64,000 nt of DNA from Hymenobacter monticola. GTDB taxonomy: Bacteria > Bacteroidota > Bacteroidia > Cytophagales > Hymenobacteraceae. Below the pieces are notes generated by a model. It did no database searches, was not told where the DNA came from, and saw only the letters and a program-made list of their open reading frames with translations. Shown here one piece after another: positions 26,743 through 35,170 of this stretch; position 1 is the first letter of the stretch, and every line of letters starts with the position of its first letter. Location: NCBI RefSeq assembly GCF_022811645.1, contig NZ_CP094534.1, positions 992,001 to 1,056,000 on the forward strand, written 5' to 3'. The position numbers and the translations under genes are program-made.

Positions 26743-27321
26743 TTAAAACTGCACCGTGGGGGCCTTGCTGGCAGCCGGGTCGGCCTCGAAGTAGGGCTTG
26801 GGCGGGAAGCCGAACATGCCCGCAAACAGGTTGTTGGGGAAGGAGCGAGTGAAGGTGTTGTAGTCGTTGGTGACGGCATTGAACTTGTTGCGCTCCACGT
26901 TGATGCGGTTTTCGGTGCCCTCAATCTGGGCTTGCAGCTCCTGGAAGTTGGCGTTGGCTTTCAGGTCGGGATAGTTTTCCGACACGGCCAGCAGGCGGCC
27001 CAGGCCGGCCGATACCTGGCTCTGGGCTTCCTGGAAGCGCTTGATGTTTTCGGGCGTGAGGTCGTTGGCGTTGAGCTGCACGCTGGTGGCCTTGGCGCGG
27101 GCTTCCACCACGCTGGTGAGGGTGCCCTGCTCGAACTTGGCGGCGCCCTTCACGGTGTTCACCAGGTTGCCGATGAGGTCGTTGCGGCGCTGGTAGGCGC
27201 TTTGCACGTTGCCGGCCTGGGCCTTCACGGCCTGGTCGCGCTGCACCATGCCGTTGTAGCCGCACGACGACTGGGTGAGCAACAGGGCCAGGCCCGCGAA
27301 ATACAGAAGAAAGCGTTTCAT
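26743..27321 (-). CDS. lemA: LemA family lipoprotein
   Basis: 192 aa. N-terminal signal with lipobox TQSSC at about residues 16-20, then the long helical LemA domain (RRNDLIGNLVNTVKGAAKFEQGTL, VVEARAKATSVQ, AVSENYPDLKANANFQELQAQIEGTENRI, NTFTRSFPNNLFAGMFGF). LemA proteins are helical, membrane-attached and of unsettled function. In this genome the gene heads an operon with two TPM-domain genes, the usual arrangement. The upstream gap is 199 bp to the divergent nucleotidyltransferase gene. Confidence 0.93.
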   Translation of the reverse strand: MKRFLLYFAGLALLLTQSSCGYNGMVQRDQAVKAQAGNVQSAYQRRNDLIGNLVNTVKGAAKFEQGTLTSVVEARAKATSVQLNANDLTPENIKRFQEAQSQVSAGLGRLLAVSENYPDLKANANFQELQAQIEGTENRINVERNKFNAVTNDYNTFTRSFPNNLFAGMFGFPPKPYFEADPAASKAPTVQF

Positions 27322-27520
27322 TTTAGAAAAAAGAAGGGGTGAAGGTGAAAGAAGCGAAGGTTTTGCCGGGGCGCCGAAACCTGGCGCCGCTGGCCCGGTT
27401 TAGGCCCGGGCTTGGCGCAAAGTACGCAGCTTGGCCCCAGTAGTTGTAGCTTGCTGCTTAGCTGGGCGTGCCCGGCCTTCTTTGCTCCCCTTTCATCGGA
27501 TTCTTCCCCGGTTCATTACA

Positions 27521-28522
27521 ATGAAAGTCGTCATTCCCGTTGCCGGCATCGGCTCGCGCCTGCGCCCCCACACCCACACCCAGCCCAAAAGCCTGGTGCC
27601 GGTGGCCGGCAACACCATCCTGGGCCACATCATCGACCGCCTGCGCGTGGCCGGGCTCACCGAGTTTGTGTTTGTGGTGGGCTACCTGGGCGATAAAATT
27701 GTGCGCTACGTGCGCCGCAACTATCCCGACCTTAACGTCACCTTTGTGCTGCAAGAGCCTCGCGAGGGCCTGGGCCACGCCCTGTGGCTGGCCCGTGAGG
27801 AGTTCCGCCACGACCCTGACGGCGTGCTCATTATGCTCGGCGACACCATTGTGGACGTGGACCTGCCCGCCCTGCTGGCCACACCCGGCTCGGTGCTGGC
27901 CGTGAAGGAGGTGAAGGACCCTACCCGCTTCGGCATTGTGGAGCTGGGCGCGGGCGGCCGGGTGAGCAAGGTGGTGGAGAAGCCCAAGATTCCGAAATCG
28001 AACTACGCCATGGTGGGCCTCTACAAGCTGGCCGACGCCGACAAGCTGGCCCAGGCCCTGGAGTGGCTGCGCGAAGCCGAGGTGCGCACCCACGGCGAGT
28101 TCCAGCTCACCGACGCCCTCATGCACCTCATCGAGGAAGGCGAGGCCATGACCACCTGCCCGGTAGACAATTGGTTTGACTGCGGCCGCAAGGAAACCCT
28201 GCTCGAAGCCAACGCCCGCCTGCTGAACACCGCCGAATTCCTCGACGACCGTGATTACTCAGAATTTCCCGACTCGGTGATTATTCCGCCGGTGAGCATC
28301 GGGCGGGGCTGCCAGATTTCGCAGTCCATCATTGGCCCCAACGTGGCCATCGGCGACAAAACCATCATCAGCCGCACCATCCTCACCGACTCCATCATCG
28401 GCAGCTACTCGGAGCTGCGCTCGGCCGTGATGCACGACTGCATTGTGGGCTCCGATGCCTCGTTCCGCGGCATGAACCACTCGCTCAACATCGGCGACAA
28501 CACCGAAATCGACTACAGCTGA
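27521..28522 (+). CDS. Sugar-phosphate nucleotidyltransferase with left-handed beta-helix C-terminus
   Basis: 333 aa from ATG 27521; an upstream in-frame start (27431) adds an unrelated 30-residue stretch. The N-terminal nucleotidyltransferase domain starts MKVVIPVAGIGSRLRPHT with the GxGSRLxPxT signature and QPKSLVPVAGNTILGHI. The metal-binding Asp is in LIMLGDTIVD, and later motifs include FGIVELGAGGRVSKVVEKP. The C-terminal part (about 255-333) has hexapeptide repeats (SIGRGCQISQSIIGPNVAIGD). It likely activates a hexose-1-phosphate with dTTP or UTP for surface polysaccharide synthesis; the exact substrate cannot be read from sequence. Confidence 0.9.
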   Translation: MKVVIPVAGIGSRLRPHTHTQPKSLVPVAGNTILGHIIDRLRVAGLTEFVFVVGYLGDKIVRYVRRNYPDLNVTFVLQEPREGLGHALWLAREEFRHDPDGVLIMLGDTIVDVDLPALLATPGSVLAVKEVKDPTRFGIVELGAGGRVSKVVEKPKIPKSNYAMVGLYKLADADKLAQALEWLREAEVRTHGEFQLTDALMHLIEEGEAMTTCPVDNWFDCGRKETLLEANARLLNTAEFLDDRDYSEFPDSVIIPPVSIGRGCQISQSIIGPNVAIGDKTIISRTILTDSIIGSYSELRSAVMHDCIVGSDASFRGMNHSLNIGDNTEIDYS

Positions 28523-28574
28523 GGGCTGAAGCTACCGCCCAATAACCTCCGCGCCTTGGCGGTGTTTTAGCGGC

Positions 28575-29150
28575 ATGCTCTCCTTCCTGCATTCTTCGGC
28601 CAGTGTGGTGCATCTGGTGGCCGCGGGGCTGGCCCTGGCCACGAGCACGCCCCTGGTGCTGGCGCCCAAGCGCACGCGGCGGCACCGGTACCTGGGCGCG
28701 GCGTACGTGGCCAGCATGGCGGTGCTGCTGCTGAGTGCGTTCCGTATGTATTTTCTGTTCGGCCGGTTCGGCATTGTGCACTACGGAGCGGTGGCCAGCA
28801 CGCTGGCCCTGGGCGTGGGCACGGGCGCGGTGCTGACGCGGCCAGTGCTGCCCGCGTGGCGGCAGTGGCACTACCTGGGCATGGGCGTCTCGGTGACGGG
28901 CTTGTACGCAGCGCTGGTGGTGGAAAGCACCTACCGCTTGTTTCCGGCCGCCTGGTTCTGGTGGGTGACGCTGGGCCCGGCCGCGGCCGTGCTACTGGCA
29001 GGGGCACTGGTGCTATGCTGGCGCTTTCCGCCCTGGCCGCGCAGCAGCATGGCTTTGCCATCGGCCGACGAGGTGGCTGCGAACCAGGCTTGGGAATCTT
29101 CCGATATTTATCGCTACGCAAGTGCCGCAGAAGCTCCCAAAACGCGCTAA
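28575..29150 (+). CDS. DUF2306-like integral membrane protein
   Basis: 191 aa with five probable membrane helices: about 8-28, 38-58, 68-90, 100-118 and 128-150. After the first helix a KRTRRHRYLGAAYVASM segment resembles DUF2306-type proteins. The C-terminal 30 residues are soluble and basic. No catalytic motif is visible. It follows the nucleotidyltransferase gene on the same strand after 52 bp, so it may be cotranscribed. A hairpin terminator lies about 70 bp downstream. Confidence 0.65.
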   Translation: MLSFLHSSASVVHLVAAGLALATSTPLVLAPKRTRRHRYLGAAYVASMAVLLLSAFRMYFLFGRFGIVHYGAVASTLALGVGTGAVLTRPVLPAWRQWHYLGMGVSVTGLYAALVVESTYRLFPAAWFWWVTLGPAAAVLLAGALVLCWRFPPWPRSSMALPSADEVAANQAWESSDIYRYASAAEAPKTR

Positions 29151-29215
29151 ACTGAAACGACGGCTTATTAGAAAGAGCTTCTGCCGGGCAGGCACCAACG
29201 GATGGTAGAAACGAA

Positions 29216-29251
29216 AAAGCCCCAACTGCTCGCGCAGCCGGGGCTTTTTTC
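29216..29251. terminator. Hairpin terminator
   Basis: A 12-bp stem with two central mismatches (agccccaactgc at 29218-29229 with gcagccggggct at 29234-29245) has loop tcgc and A/T-runs on both sides. It separates the membrane protein gene from the convergent surface-protein gene at 29308. Confidence 0.75.
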
Positions 29252-29307
29252 TATCGTCAATCAAGCCTGCTTAAGAGCCGGCCCGGGGCAGGACCGGCTC
29301 AGACGGG

Positions 29308-32304
29308 CTAGTTGATGACCACGCGCTTGGCCAGGGTGGCATCGCCGGCGCGCAGGCGCAGGGTGTAGACACCGGCCGCCAAATCGGCGGTGGACACCGT
29401 GAGGCGGGCACCGGTGGCGGGCAGGGGCGCCGACTGCGTGCGCACTACCTGACCCAGGGCGTTGAGCAACTCTGCCTGCACGTGCTTAGCGCCGGGCACA
29501 GCCGGCACCACTGCCGTGAAGCTCTCGTGGGCCGGGTTGGGGAACACGCTCACGCCAGCCGCCGCAAGGGCGTTGGCAGCGGCGGAGATGGTCACGTAAC
29601 GCACGTTCACGTTGTCGAGGCCGATGTCGGTGCTGCCGTTGTCGCCGGTGGCGCGGAAGCGAATCACGCTCGTGGCCGTGGCCGTGGGCAAGGACACGGT
29701 GTAGGTGGTCCAGGCCGTGTTGGTCACCTGCGTGAAGAGCGGCGCGCCGAAGGTGGTGCCGCCGTCCGTGCTCAGCAGCACCTCAATCTTGTCCGTGCCG
29801 CTCGTGTTGATGTAATCGAACGTCACGGCAGGCGTGCCGGTACCGCCGCTGATGTTGGCGTACAGGTCGAAGGTGGCAAACTCGGTCACGGGCGAGACGT
29901 TGCCGGAGTGGTAGCGGGCCGAGAAGTTGGAGCTGGCACCACCCGCGTTGCTGCCGGCCGGCGTGTAGCCGTAGTTGCTCGAACCGCCCGTCCAGTTGGC
30001 GGCCGCCCCGTCGTCGTAGCGGCGGAACGAAGCGTCCGGGTCGGTGGCGCCGGGCGTGAGCTTCCAGTTCAGGCTCGGCACGTCGCGCAGGGCGCAGTTG
30101 CTCACCCACGTATTTTCAAACGTCTGCGTGTACGGCACCGTCGCATAGGTCGGCGTTACGCAGTTGAAGGGCGTAGTGAACGTGACCGGGGCGGAAGTCG
30201 TCGAGGTGCTGGTGCCGCAGTTAGTGGTCAGCGTGACGGTGTAGGTGGTGCCGGGCGTGAGGCCGGTGAGGGTGATGGGCGAGGTGGTGGCGTTGGCCTG
30301 GGTGGTAGCCGGCGAGGTCGTTACCACGTAGCTGGTTGCGCCGCTCGGGGCCGTAAACGTTACCTGGGCCGTGGTGGGCGTGAGCGTGGCCGCGGCCACA
30401 GCCGCCGCCGCCGCCGGGGCGCAAGCCACGTAGTTCACGTTCACGTTGTCGAGGCCGATGTCGGTGCTGCCGTTGTCGCCGGTGGCGCGGAAGCGAATCA
30501 CGCTCGTGGCCGTGGCCGTGGGCAAGGACACGGTGTAAGTGGTCCAGGCCGTGTTGGTCACCTGCGTGAAGAGCGGCGCGCCGAAGGTGCTGCCGCCGTC
30601 GGTGCTCAGCAGCACCTCAATCTTGTCCGTGCCGCTCGTGTTGATGTAATCGAACGTCACGGCAGGCGTGCCGGTACCGCCGCTGATGTTGGCGTAGAGG
30701 TCGAAAGTAGCAAACTCGGTCACGGGCGAGACGTTGCCGGAGTGGTAGCGGGCCGAGAAGTTGGAGCTGGCACCACCCGCGTTGCTGCCGGCCGGCGTGT
30801 AGCCGTAGTTGCTCGAACCGCCCGTCCAGTTGGCGGCCGCCCCGTCGTCGTAGCGGCGGAACGAAGCGTCCGGGTCGGTGGCGCCGGGCGTGAGCTTCCA
30901 GTTCAGGCTCGGCACGTCGCGCAGGGCGCAGTTGCTCACCCACGTGCTTTCGAACGTCTGCGTGTACGGAACCGTCGCATAGGTTGGCGTTACGCACGGG
31001 AAAGCCGTCGTGAACGTGGTGGTAACCGTGCCCGACGTACCGCCCACCGAGCAGTTGCTGGTCACATTTACGGTGTAGGGCGTACCGGCCGTAAGGCCAG
31101 TGAGCACCAGCGGCAAGGCCGTGGTGGCGCTGCTCACAGTGTAGGTGGTGGTGGCGGGCGTGGTGGTCACGGTGTAGTCGGCCACGCCCGAGGCGGGCGC
31201 GGTAAACGTGAGGCTGGCCGTGCTAGTGGTGATGGAGCCAACGGTCAGGGCCGTGGGCGCGGCGCAGGCCGTGGACGTCACAAACCGGGTTTCGGTGGGC
31301 ACCGAGGCCCCGGCCGCGTAGTTGGCCACAATGCTCACGGCGTAGCGGGTGTTGGCCGCCAGGCCGGTGAGCGAGAAGGGCGAGGCCGTGACGGTGAAGG
31401 GGCTGCCCGCGACGGCCGGCGTCACAGTAGCCATGTAAGAGGTGGGAGCCGTGGCGGCAGTAGCCGGGGCCGTGAAGTCAATAGTAGCTGTGTTGCCGGT
31501 GATGGCCGAAGCCGTGGGCCGGATGGCCGTCAGCTGCGCCGTGGCCGAAGGCGTGTAGATGAAGGTGAGGCCCGAAGCCGGCACCAGCGCGGGCCCCACG
31601 GCCACCGTCGAGGTGTTGGTGACAGTGGCAGCGGTGTTGGTCAGGTCCCAGCCCACGGCACTCGCGCGGTTGTTGAAGTCGGTGTTGGCCGCGCCGCGCA
31701 GGCCCACCTGCGGGTTGGTGCCCGCCGATACGCCGGTGAAGCTGCCGTAGACAATGCGAATGACGTTGGTGGTTTCGGCCAGGCGAATCTGGTAGTTCTC
31801 CACGCCGCCCACGCCGCCGTAGGCACCCCAGTTGGCGTACTGCACCACAAACTCGCGGTTCGGAGCCGTGCCCTCGGTGGAGGTGCTGATGGCCGCGCCC
31901 GCGTTGCTGCGTCCGCCGCCGTCGAGGCCGAAGGCCGAGACGGCGCCGGCGTAGGCGGTGCTGGAAGAAAGGGGCACGTAGCTGCTGGCGCTGGGCGCGG
32001 TGGCGCCAAACGTGATGAAGCCGTTGGAGCTGACGCGCAGGCTGGTGTAATCCGTACCCGCGAAGTTGAAGGTGAAAGGAATGGTGCTGGCGGGGTACAC
32101 CGTGTTATCGTCGGTGATGCCGGCGCTGATGACGGTGCCAGTGATGGCCGTGTAGGTGCCCGTGGTTTGGGTGAAACCGTAGGCGTCGGCCCGGCTCTGG
32201 GCCTGGCTTAGCTGCGGCAGCAGCCAGACCAGCAGTGCCAGGGCGCTGGCCCAGCCGCCCTTCCTCCAGGAGAAAGGCGGCGTGAAACGTAAAGAAGATG
32301 CCAT
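29308..32304 (-). CDS. T9SS-exported surface protein with fibronectin type III domains and a duplicated jelly-roll domain
   Basis: 998 aa. Signal peptide of about 36 residues ending LSQAQ. The N-terminal ~200 residues resemble the nidogen-like or T9SS-substrate module (STIPFTFNFAGTDYTSLRVS, SNGFITFG). Then come fibronectin type III domains (LTGLTAGTPYTVNVTSNC) and two nearly identical domains at about 437-622 and 715-900 (YTQTFESTWVSNCALRDVPS, DKIEVLLSTDGG, DIGLDNVNV). The C-terminal 75 residues are a type A sorting domain (VSVFPNPAHESF ... AGVYTLRLRAGD ... KRVVIN). It is expected at the cell surface or in the medium, with an adhesive or polymer-binding role inferred. Confidence 0.9.
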   Translation of the reverse strand: MASSLRFTPPFSWRKGGWASALALLVWLLPQLSQAQSRADAYGFTQTTGTYTAITGTVISAGITDDNTVYPASTIPFTFNFAGTDYTSLRVSSNGFITFGATAPSASSYVPLSSSTAYAGAVSAFGLDGGGRSNAGAAISTSTEGTAPNREFVVQYANWGAYGGVGGVENYQIRLAETTNVIRIVYGSFTGVSAGTNPQVGLRGAANTDFNNRASAVGWDLTNTAATVTNTSTVAVGPALVPASGLTFIYTPSATAQLTAIRPTASAITGNTATIDFTAPATAATAPTSYMATVTPAVAGSPFTVTASPFSLTGLAANTRYAVSIVANYAAGASVPTETRFVTSTACAAPTALTVGSITTSTASLTFTAPASGVADYTVTTTPATTTYTVSSATTALPLVLTGLTAGTPYTVNVTSNCSVGGTSGTVTTTFTTAFPCVTPTYATVPYTQTFESTWVSNCALRDVPSLNWKLTPGATDPDASFRRYDDGAAANWTGGSSNYGYTPAGSNAGGASSNFSARYHSGNVSPVTEFATFDLYANISGGTGTPAVTFDYINTSGTDKIEVLLSTDGGSTFGAPLFTQVTNTAWTTYTVSLPTATATSVIRFRATGDNGSTDIGLDNVNVNYVACAPAAAAAVAAATLTPTTAQVTFTAPSGATSYVVTTSPATTQANATTSPITLTGLTPGTTYTVTLTTNCGTSTSTTSAPVTFTTPFNCVTPTYATVPYTQTFENTWVSNCALRDVPSLNWKLTPGATDPDASFRRYDDGAAANWTGGSSNYGYTPAGSNAGGASSNFSARYHSGNVSPVTEFATFDLYANISGGTGTPAVTFDYINTSGTDKIEVLLSTDGGTTFGAPLFTQVTNTAWTTYTVSLPTATATSVIRFRATGDNGSTDIGLDNVNVRYVTISAAANALAAAGVSVFPNPAHESFTAVVPAVPGAKHVQAELLNALGQVVRTQSAPLPATGARLTVSTADLAAGVYTLRLRAGDATLAKRVVIN
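29605..30161 (-). repeat. Internal duplication, copy 1 (557 bp)
   Basis: Nearly identical DNA recurs exactly 834 bp away at 30439-30995 (278 codons). Differences are a handful of single bases. Each copy encodes the ~185-residue jelly-roll domain. Confidence 0.92.
30439..30995 (-). repeat. Internal duplication, copy 2 (557 bp)
   Basis: Partner of 29605-30161 at a constant offset of 834 bp. The intervening fibronectin type III segment is unique. Confidence 0.92.
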
Positions 32305-32347
32305 GAATAAAAAGGGGAAAAAGGTGGAAAAGTAAGAGGGTGAGATG

Positions 32348-32355
32348 CAAAGCTA
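32348..32355 (-). promoter_or_regulatory. -7 promoter box TAGCTTTG
   Basis: On the minus strand TAGCTTTG fits the Bacteroidota -7 consensus TAnnTTTG. It lies about 44 bp upstream of the surface-protein start at 32304. No clear -33 TTG element is seen. Confidence 0.5.
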
Positions 32356-32399
32356 GTGCTTTGGCCCGGGCGGGCATCGGCTGCCACGCCCCCCAACTT

Positions 32400-32818
32400 G
32401 GGGAAGCAGCGCCAGCGCGCCCAGTTAGCCGAGCATTTGAAGCAATAAGCACCAGATTATAAGGCCATATTGCCAAGCCCTGCTGCGGCAGTATAGCCCG
32501 ACAATCCGTTCCAAGCGAAACTGGGAATCAGGCCCCTGGCGGCAACAAACTTGTCCGGCTGGTGGGCAGGCCGTGGCATGCTGGCGCGGCGGCTTTCCGC
32601 CCCCGTGGCGCCGCTGTGCGGCATATGGCGCTTAGAAACTATAAAAGTTCTATCCGCGCCGGCCGCGCCGCCAGCAGCAAACCGGTGGCAGAAGCGAAAG
32701 AAGCCTTGGCTGCGTGTGCGGCCGGGGCTGCTTTGTGTGAACCCGTTTGCTACAAAATAAAGGACTCCCTTTGGCGGTGTGTTAGATGTACTCACGAATC
32801 CGACTCCTTATGCGACAA
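32400..32818. other. Long intergenic region without a confident gene
   Basis: Part of a 697-bp gap between the 998-aa surface protein and the carboxypeptidase-regulatory-like gene. A plus-strand frame of about 104 codons (32562-32876) ends inside the terminator hairpin and has no recognisable domain, so it is not called. The right end holds an inverted repeat copy and a terminator, listed separately. A small RNA ending at that terminator is possible. Confidence 0.4.
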
Positions 32819-32860
32819 CGAAAAGCCCTCACATCGATGCCTTGTCCTTACCCACATCTT
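32819..32860 (+). repeat. 42-bp inverted repeat copy 1 (pair with 36733-36776)
   Basis: Contains catcgatgccttgtccttac and ccacatctt. The reverse complement recurs at 36733-36776 with a few substitutions and one small length change. The two copies face each other across 3.9 kb that hold the insertion sequence. Confidence 0.85.
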
Positions 32861-32861
32861 T

Positions 32862-32894
32862 GAAAGCGCTGGCTGATAGGCCAGCGCTTTTTTA
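32862..32894. terminator. Hairpin terminator resembling the IS end
   Basis: A perfect 10-bp stem (aagcgctggc at 32864-32873, complement at 32880-32889) with a 6-nt loop followed by T-run and AG. The whole sequence closely resembles the left end of the IS at 35171 (both have ...GAAAAGCGC.GGC hairpin, T-run, AG). Confidence 0.8.
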
Positions 32895-33001
32895 GTTAGC
32901 TGAAATTATAGGTTCTGAGCGTTGCGAGGCGCGCCCATTCTACCAAACAGTGCCATCCTACGCCAAAGGGTTTGCCAACTTGGCGGCCCGTTGCCGCCGG
33001 G

Positions 33002-34228
33002 CTATTTGCTTAGCTCCTGAATGGCTCGTTCCTCTGCTTTCGTGGCCGCTACCGCGTTGCTTTCCAGCCAATAAGGGTATTCGTACCGGGTCCCCCGGCG
33101 GAATAACGGGCCCGCGTAGCGCTGCGCGTGGGGGATTGGAGCGGGGTTCGCGCCCAAATCCGTCACCACCAATTCGCTGGAGAAATTATACTGGGTTGGG
33201 GCTTTCGCCAACGCCACCACTTGCCACCCCCGCTCCATGCGAACAAACGCGGGATACACCCGGCCGTGCACCTCCCGGTATTCCAACCGCTTGTAGAACG
33301 TGGTCACGTTGGCGGACACGACACCCGCGCGCACGCTGTAATTGTACGGTTGCAAGGCCACGGGTACTTCGGACTCAATGCGCCGAATGTGCAGCGTGGT
33401 GGGGTCAATGTACACCGTCGCCTGCCGCAGGTGGCGTTCGGCGCGGGTGCGGGGCGTGCAGGTGATGACGTAACCCGTCGCCTCGTTCGTCTCCGCATCG
33501 GCGACCAGCACCTGGAGACGATACGTATAAAAATAGAACGCCGTGCTGTCCAGAAAAGGACTGCTTTGCAAGATGTTATAGTAATCGCCGGCCATTGTCA
33601 CATCCAGGGGTTTGGGGAGCAACGCGGTCAACAGCCCCCCGCCGTGGGCGGGGGATTCCCCGACCCGCGACTGCAACACCTGGGCTTGGACGGTCGGGTG
33701 TTCGGGTTGCCGGGGATTGGCTTCCAAATAATAATCAATCAGCGCGTCGGCAAATTTGGTGTACACGCCGTCGCGGGTCACAAACTCCCGGTAGTAGGTT
33801 TTGAGCAATAACGGGCTGGCCATGTCGGCGCGCGTCTGGCGCACCGCTTGGTTGAGCAACGCGGTCGGCGAGGGCCCCGTGACGCGCACGGGGGCCAATT
33901 CCATCGCTTGGGGCTGCAAGGAAAAAACCGGCGGGTTTGCCAGCAGGGTGGCCGAAAGCGCCTGTTTCTGTGCCGCGTAGCCCAAGGCCTGCACGAGCAC
34001 GGTATCTGCGGCGTGGCCGGCCACCTGCAAGCGAAAGGCCCCCTCGCCGTTGCTGACGGTGCCCACCGTTGTGTGCAAAAGGCTGACCGAAGCGTACGGC
34101 ACGGGACGCTGTGTTTGGCCGTCCCGAACGGCACCCGTTAGCACCAGCGGTGCCAACGCTTGCCCCGTCGCGGAGCCGGCGCCCAAACTTCGCCCCAGCA
34201 GCAGAAAAGCGAACAATAACAAACGCAT
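33002..34228 (-). CDS. Secreted protein with carboxypeptidase-regulatory-like domain
   Basis: 408 aa from ATG 34228, which opens the signal peptide MRLLLFAFLLLGRSLG; an ATG nine codons upstream is less likely. Residues about 30-115 form a CarboxypepD_reg-like beta sandwich (LTGAVRDGQTQRPVPYASVS, GTVSNGEGAFRLQVAG), the domain usually fused to TonB-dependent receptors in Bacteroidota. The remaining ~290 residues (KTYYREFVTRDGVYTKFADAL, ATVYIDPTTLHIRRIE, TFYKRLEYREVHGRVYPAFV) resemble other periplasmic or outer-membrane proteins with this N-terminus, and no plug or barrel is present. The function is unknown. It lies in the accessory region between the inverted repeats. Confidence 0.8.
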   Translation of the reverse strand: MRLLLFAFLLLGRSLGAGSATGQALAPLVLTGAVRDGQTQRPVPYASVSLLHTTVGTVSNGEGAFRLQVAGHAADTVLVQALGYAAQKQALSATLLANPPVFSLQPQAMELAPVRVTGPSPTALLNQAVRQTRADMASPLLLKTYYREFVTRDGVYTKFADALIDYYLEANPRQPEHPTVQAQVLQSRVGESPAHGGGLLTALLPKPLDVTMAGDYYNILQSSPFLDSTAFYFYTYRLQVLVADAETNEATGYVITCTPRTRAERHLRQATVYIDPTTLHIRRIESEVPVALQPYNYSVRAGVVSANVTTFYKRLEYREVHGRVYPAFVRMERGWQVVALAKAPTQYNFSSELVVTDLGANPAPIPHAQRYAGPLFRRGTRYEYPYWLESNAVAATKAEERAIQELSK

Positions 34229-34274
34229 AGCAACAGCAACCTGAGCGGTGGTCAACCGGAGATGGAATGAAAAA

Positions 34275-34302
34275 GTCCCCTTGCGCGAGCAAGGAGACCT
34301 TT
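34275..34302. terminator. Hairpin terminator for the gene at 34371
   Basis: A 10-bp stem with one mismatch (34275-34284 with 34289-34298) flanked by A-run and T-run. It lies 3' of the minus-strand gene stopping at 34371. Confidence 0.6.
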
Positions 34303-34304
34303 CG

Positions 34305-34352
34305 GTGCGACACCACGACCACCCGCGCTAGTCAGTGGTCCTGGTGTCGCAC
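34305..34352. repeat. 18-bp inverted repeat
   Basis: Arms gtgcgacaccacgaccac (34305-34322) and 34335-34352 are reverse complements with one mismatch and a 12-nt spacer. It lies in the 142-bp gap between two minus-strand genes, next to a terminator hairpin. Confidence 0.75.
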
Positions 34353-34370
34353 AGGGTTAGCCGCGGCGGC

Positions 34371-35033
34371 TCACGGCGCGGGCGGCTCGTTCCAGAAGAT
34401 GATGGACAGGACCGCCACCACGGCCGCGCCGATGATAAAGCCGCCGTCCAAGGCCACCAAAAACAAGTACCACCCCAGCCGGTCGCCCCGGGCCGCGACG
34501 GTGGGCTTGGTGGGCCCTTGCGTGGTGGGGTACCACAAATTGTCGGGGTTTGCTTGCGCCGTTAACCAATACAGCGCGCTGTGCTCGGTGACCGAGGCCA
34601 TCGCCAGCAGGCGGGCCGTCGCGGTCGCGTCCAGTCCGGCGTTTTCCACCAGGTCGGAAAAAGCGGCCACTTCTTGGCGCAGGTGCTCAAAAGTGCCCGC
34701 CGTCACCGTTTCCGCGTTGAGGTTATTCGCCGCGTATTGGTCCAAGGCATTGGCCAGGTAATATTCCTTTTCAGAAATAAGGTTTTGCTCGTACAGATAC
34801 TGCAACGGATTGGTCATGGTGACCAACGGCGTTACCGCTTCTTTGAACGTAGCCCACGAAACAGGCGTCTGGGCCGGCAGATTCAGGCTTTCCGCGAAGG
34901 ACACCGCATTCTCACAGGCAAAGTTGTAGACTTGCTCGTGGGTGAGGGAGGAAAACCCGGGTTGATGGGCGATGGCATCCAGCGTAAAATTATGGAAGAA
35001 CCCCGCACGTCTTGCAATTTCATTGTCGGTCAT
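34371..35033 (-). CDS. Orphan protein with C-terminal membrane helix
   Basis: 220 aa starting MTDNEIARRAGFFHNF. There is no signal peptide. The first ~185 residues look helical (YNFACENAVSFAESLNL, TFKEAVTPLVT, QYLYEQNLISEKEYYLANAL, TFEHLRQEVAAFSDLVENAG). The end is one strong hydrophobic helix (FIIGAAVVAVLSIIF), followed by WNEPPAP. This tail-anchored layout has no family I can name. It sits beside the IS in the accessory region and has its own terminator. Expressed and functional status is unknown. Confidence 0.6.
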   Translation of the reverse strand: MTDNEIARRAGFFHNFTLDAIAHQPGFSSLTHEQVYNFACENAVSFAESLNLPAQTPVSWATFKEAVTPLVTMTNPLQYLYEQNLISEKEYYLANALDQYAANNLNAETVTAGTFEHLRQEVAAFSDLVENAGLDATATARLLAMASVTEHSALYWLTAQANPDNLWYPTTQGPTKPTVAARGDRLGWYLFLVALDGGFIIGAAVVAVLSIIFWNEPPAP

Positions 35034-35170
35034 AGAATTGAAAGTAGTTGATTTGGGATGAGGAAGTTAGCGCGCTTCAAGGTACTAACGTTTTTTTTCA
35101 TCTCCATCGTATGCGGTGAATAGAATACGTCGATGCACCATAATCTTTGCGACGAGCTTTTGCCCCATGC

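Noticed and set aside
32562..32876. Plus-strand open frame of about 104 codons left of the accessory region
   Set aside because: It ends inside the terminator hairpin, has no recognisable domain or start signal, and its composition looks non-coding.
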